Shown here piece by piece: positions 8,307 to 9,503 of a DNA stretch of 9,503 nucleotides. Source of the stretch: Candidatus Omnitrophota bacterium (GTDB taxonomy: Bacteria > Omnitrophota > Gorgyraeia > Zapsychrales > Fredricksoniimonadaceae); assembly GCA_023247575.1 (NCBI GenBank), contig JAHFGE010000054.1, forward strand, positions 1 through 9,503. The letters run 5' to 3'. Numbering within the stretch: the first letter of the stretch is position 1; the number at the start of each line of letters is the position of its first letter. The notes below the pieces were generated by a model. That model was not told the origin of the DNA. It saw only the letters and a program-made list of their open reading frames with translations, and made no database searches. The translations under genes were made by a program, and so were the position numbers.

Positions 8307-8807
8307 ATGCCTGAACAACAAAATATAGAATACAAGACAAGCTGGCACGATGATTATTTCAAGTGGATATGCGGTTTTGCCAATAACGCTTGGGGGCGCG
8401 GCATAGAGAAGATTTTAGATGCGTGCCGGGAAGCGAATCTCCCTGAGCCCCAGTTTGAGGAGCACAGCGGAGGTATGTTAGTAACGCTTTTCAGGCCGCA
8501 ACCAGTTACTCCACCAGTCAACCAACCAGTCGCTCCACCAGTCGTCCTATCAGTCGAGGTTTTATTGCGTATACTTGTCGAAACGGGTGAAATGGGAAAT
8601 GCGGCTATTCGAAACAAGCTTGGACTGAAAGACCGCGCGCATGTGCGGGAACGGTATCTGAATCCGGCGATAGCCGAAGGTTTCATAGAACTAACTATCC
8701 CAGACAAACCCAACAGCCGTCTGCAAAAATACCGTTTGACAAAGAAGGGTGTAGAGTATTTAAAATTAAAAGGACGCAATGCAATGCGAGATAAGTTGTC
8801 CGTATAA
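8307..8807 (+). CDS. Internally deleted Schlafen-AlbA/HATPase-type regulator with Fic-like C-terminal winged helix
   Basis: This is a 166-residue protein that looks like the two ends of a much longer family member joined in frame. Residues 1-26 (MPEQQNIEYKTSW... to CGFAN) match the start of AlbA_2/Schlafen AlbA domain proteins, which continue with A-x-G-G and the rest of the domain. Residues 28-46 (AWGRGIEKILDACREANLP) instead match the end of the HATPase_c_4 module of the same proteins. Roughly 300 or more intervening residues appear lost, with the junction near 8382-8390. A Pro-Val linker of tetrapeptides follows (66-84). Residues 85-157 are a winged-helix domain with GLKDRAHVRERYLNPAI and IPDKPNSRLQKYRLTKKG. 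ATG 8307 is chosen because PEQQNIEYK is the normal family start; GGTGAGG precedes it closely. A TTG at 8280 overlapping the murD stop is the alternative. The domain assignments are from memory of the families. It may be a working mini-regulator or a relic. Confidence 0.75.
   Translation: MPEQQNIEYKTSWHDDYFKWICGFANNAWGRGIEKILDACREANLPEPQFEEHSGGMLVTLFRPQPVTPPVNQPVAPPVVLSVEVLLRILVETGEMGNAAIRNKLGLKDRAHVRERYLNPAIAEGFIELTIPDKPNSRLQKYRLTKKGVEYLKLKGRNAMRDKLSV
8502..8557 (+). repeat. 12-nt tandem repeat encoding a Pro-Val linker
   Basis: About 4.7 copies of a 12-nt unit begin with CCAGTY at 8502, 8514, 8526 and 8538, with a partial copy (TCAGTCGA) at 8550. The unit is in frame and encodes PVTP, PVNQ, PVAP, PVVL and SVE. 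Gain or loss of a unit changes linker length without shifting the frame. Related regulators often carry TPQV-type repeats at this point between the ATPase and winged-helix parts. Confidence 0.8.
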
Positions 8808-8853
8808 AAACAGGGGGCTGAGCTGATATTCTGATTATTTATAAAAAAAGTAT

Positions 8854-9120
8854 ATGCAAAAGAACAGTAAAATTTTCTAGGGCCCGGGGGCGAAAACGTC
8901 CATCGTTGAAGAAACGATTGATAATCTGCCAGCGACTTTTAGTATTTCCGACATTGAGAGATTGTGTCCTTCGGTGAGCCGGGATATGATTAGGGTTATT
9001 CTGGACCGACTACGTAAGGAAGAAGGTTATCTTATCAGTAAGGGCACCGGCCGTGGGGCCCTTTGGGAGAAACGTGGTAATAAACCCATTAAATGTGGTA
9101 ATAAACGTGGTAATGACTAA
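8854..9120 (+). pseudogene. Small Fic-type winged-helix gene interrupted by an in-frame amber codon
   Basis: An ATG at 8854 opens MQKNSKIF, then TAG at 8878-8880. The same frame continues without a stop through GPGAKTSIVEETIDNLP to TAA at 9118-9120, 89 codons counting the TAG. The downstream part reads as a compact winged-helix domain: SISDIERLCPSVSRDMIRV, then VILDRLRKEEGYL and a GTGRGALWEKRGN wing. This pattern is familiar from the C termini of Fic-family and related regulators. The tail is a GNK-rich repeat. No standard start lies between the TAG and the domain core, and initiation at GTG 8974 or ATG 8986 would remove its first helix. One substitution, for example CAG to TAG, would explain the break. 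It could also be the tail of a longer truncated gene, with the upstream ATG in frame by chance. Confidence 0.6.
9073..9114 (+). repeat. GTGGTAAT repeats at the 3' end of the winged-helix frame
   Basis: YGTGGTAATAAA occurs at 9073-9084 and 9094-9105, followed by a partial copy (CGTGGTAAT) at 9106-9114. In the winged-helix frame these encode GNK, GNK and GND. Spacings of 21 and 12 nt keep the frame. Confidence 0.7.
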
Positions 9121-9123
9121 AGG

Positions 9124-9211
9124 GTACAGCATACCCAAAACCCGCCATAGGCTGTTCAAGGGTACAGCACTCGGTGCCGATAGGGCAGTATTGGCTCCCA
9201 AGAGTACAGCA
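9124..9211 (+). repeat. Three direct copies of GTACAGCA
   Basis: GTACAGCA occurs at 9124-9131, 9162-9169 and 9204-9211, so the spacings are 38 and 42 nt. Copies 2 and 3 also share flanks: GGCTGTTCAAGG and GGCTCCCAAGA upstream, and CT downstream. Copy 1 lies inside a small inverted repeat, GGGTA (9122-9126) with TACCC (9132-9136). The stretch 9121-9273 has no convincing gene. Confidence 0.6.
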
Positions 9212-9269
9212 CTTCTATATGGGGTACCAGCCCCGACGGTACCGTCGGGGCCAGTGCTTGGGTGGCCAA
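9191..9269. other. Long foldback (cruciform-prone) region centred on a perfect 20-nt palindrome
   Basis: Positions 9231-9250 are a perfect palindrome, CCCCGACGGT followed by its complement, extended one pair by G9230 and C9251. As a hairpin it gives eight to nine pairs around GTAC. Further out, TTGGC (9191-9195) pairs with GCCAA (9265-9269), and CCCAAG (9197-9202) with CTTGGG (9257-9262). AGCACT (9208-9213) can alternatively pair with AGTGCT (9253-9258). A second local option is GGCCA (9249-9253) with TGGCC (9263-9267). No T-run follows, so it is not a standard terminator. The function is unknown. Confidence 0.65.
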
Positions 9270-9273
9270 CACT

Positions 9274-9503
9274 ATGATATATAACATAACTCATTTAAAA
9301 TCAAATACATCGAAAACTACATTATCTAGGGCTATAACTGGCAGTGCCAGTGCCGAGATGTCCAAGACTATAGAATCTCAAGTGAAGACTATAGAATCTG
9401 GGGCTGGCGGTGCCAATGCCAAGGCTATAGGATCTCCGATCAACACTATAGAATCTGAATCCAAGACTATAGGATCCGCCCCTGGCAGTGCCAGTGCCGA
9501 GAT
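9274..9503 (+). CDS. Open frame with a repeat-built product, 3' partial, hypothetical
   Basis: The frame opens at ATG 9274 and has no stop for 76 codons to the window edge. The product begins MIYNITHLKSNTSKTTLSRA, with no signal peptide or membrane segment. It then consists of short repeats: AITG at 20-23, TIES at 32-35 and 39-42, AIGS at 51-54, TIES at 58-61 and TIGS at 65-68, often preceded by K. Spacings are 12, 7, 12, 7 and 7 residues. The longer spacers are Gly/Ala/Ser rich (GSASAE, GAGGANA). GGTG at 9261-9264 is a weak ribosome site. The multiple-of-three spacings favour coding. However, most differences between copies change the residue, so protein-level selection is not evident and the frame may be an accident of non-coding repeats. 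I recognise no family. Confidence 0.35.
   Translation, partial: MIYNITHLKSNTSKTTLSRAITGSASAEMSKTIESQVKTIESGAGGANAKAIGSPINTIESESKTIGSAPGSASAE
9331..9503 (+). repeat. ACTATAGAATCT repeat array with 21- and 36-nt spacing
   Basis: RCTATAGRATCY occurs at 9367, 9388, 9424, 9445 and 9466, and a diverged GCTATAAC copy is at 9331. Successive spacings are 36, 21, 36, 21 and 21 nt. The longer units carry a second element, CTGGCAGTGCCAGTGCCGAG or a variant, at 9338, 9403 (diverged) and 9482. The first thirteen bases of that element (CTGGCAGTGCCAG) are themselves an inverted repeat. Each 21-nt unit contains the palindrome CTATAG. The array continues past the window end. Confidence 0.85.

Noticed and set aside
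8354..8779. Minus-strand frame of 141 codons
   Set aside because: It is antisense to the deleted regulator, whose sense frame has clear family motifs. It is long only because of base composition.
8808..8853. Promoter or terminator between the deleted regulator and the amber-interrupted gene
   Set aside because: AT-rich with TATAAA-like bases, but no -35 partner and no convincing hairpin with a T-run.
9231..9250. Intrinsic terminator at the GC-rich palindrome
   Set aside because: The stem is strong, but the downstream bases are CCAGTGCTTG with no T-run on the plus strand, and none is present on the opposite side for the minus strand.
9053..9277. Plus-strand frame of 74 codons starting at GTG 9053
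   Set aside because: It starts inside the winged-helix frame in another phase, has no ribosome site, and its second half is simply the repeat and palindrome DNA. No recognisable protein similarity.
9010..9294. Minus-strand frame of 94 codons
   Set aside because: It runs antisense through the winged-helix domain and the palindrome. Its ITTF repeats are the complement of the GTGGTAAT repeats, so it looks like a shadow.
9331..9503. CRISPR array
   Set aside because: Repeats are about 12 nt and degenerate, spacers of 9 or 24 nt are themselves related, and no cas gene is near.

Overview
The window is a bacterial chromosome segment. Positions 1 to 8283 carry most of a division and cell wall (dcw) cluster. 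Positions 8284 to 9503 hold decayed, repeat-rich accessory DNA. All supported genes lie on the + strand. The cell makes peptidoglycan of the meso-diaminopimelate type, because MurE carries the DNPR motif, which points to a Gram-negative-style envelope. The gene order, the sequence style and the pairing with Schlafen/Fic-type winged-helix proteins fit Candidatus Omnitrophota or a related PVC-superphylum lineage. That placement comes from memory of such genomes and is weak.

Positions 1-8283, in order: rsmH (5' end cut by the window edge), an ftsL-like gene, a class B penicillin-binding protein (ftsI/pbpB type, TTG start), murE, murF, mraY and murD. The genes overlap or nearly touch (ATGA overlap rsmH/ftsL, 29 nt, 11 nt, 1-nt overlap murE/murF, 94 nt, 0 nt), so one polycistronic message is likely. 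The products act in sequence. MurD adds D-Glu, MurE adds meso-DAP and MurF adds D-Ala-D-Ala to the UDP-MurNAc peptide. MraY loads it on undecaprenyl phosphate to make lipid I. The FtsL-like protein and FtsI act in septal cross-linking. RsmH methylates 16S rRNA. The only sizeable gap, before mraY, contains two mutually exclusive hairpins that look like an attenuator or a translation switch.

Positions 8284-9503: the dcw series stops after murD, where ftsW often follows. First comes a 166-residue protein that looks like the two ends of a Schlafen-AlbA/HATPase regulator joined after loss of the middle. Next is a small winged-helix gene of the type found at Fic-protein C termini, interrupted by an in-frame TAG at codon 9. 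Then come three GTACAGCA repeats, a foldback region with a perfect 20-nt palindrome at its centre, and finally an open frame running off the window end. That frame is built on ACTATAGAATCT repeats spaced 21 or 36 nt. No tRNA, rRNA, CRISPR array, transposase or clear intrinsic terminator was seen. The hunt is most rewarding in this last 1.2 kb and in the mraY leader.
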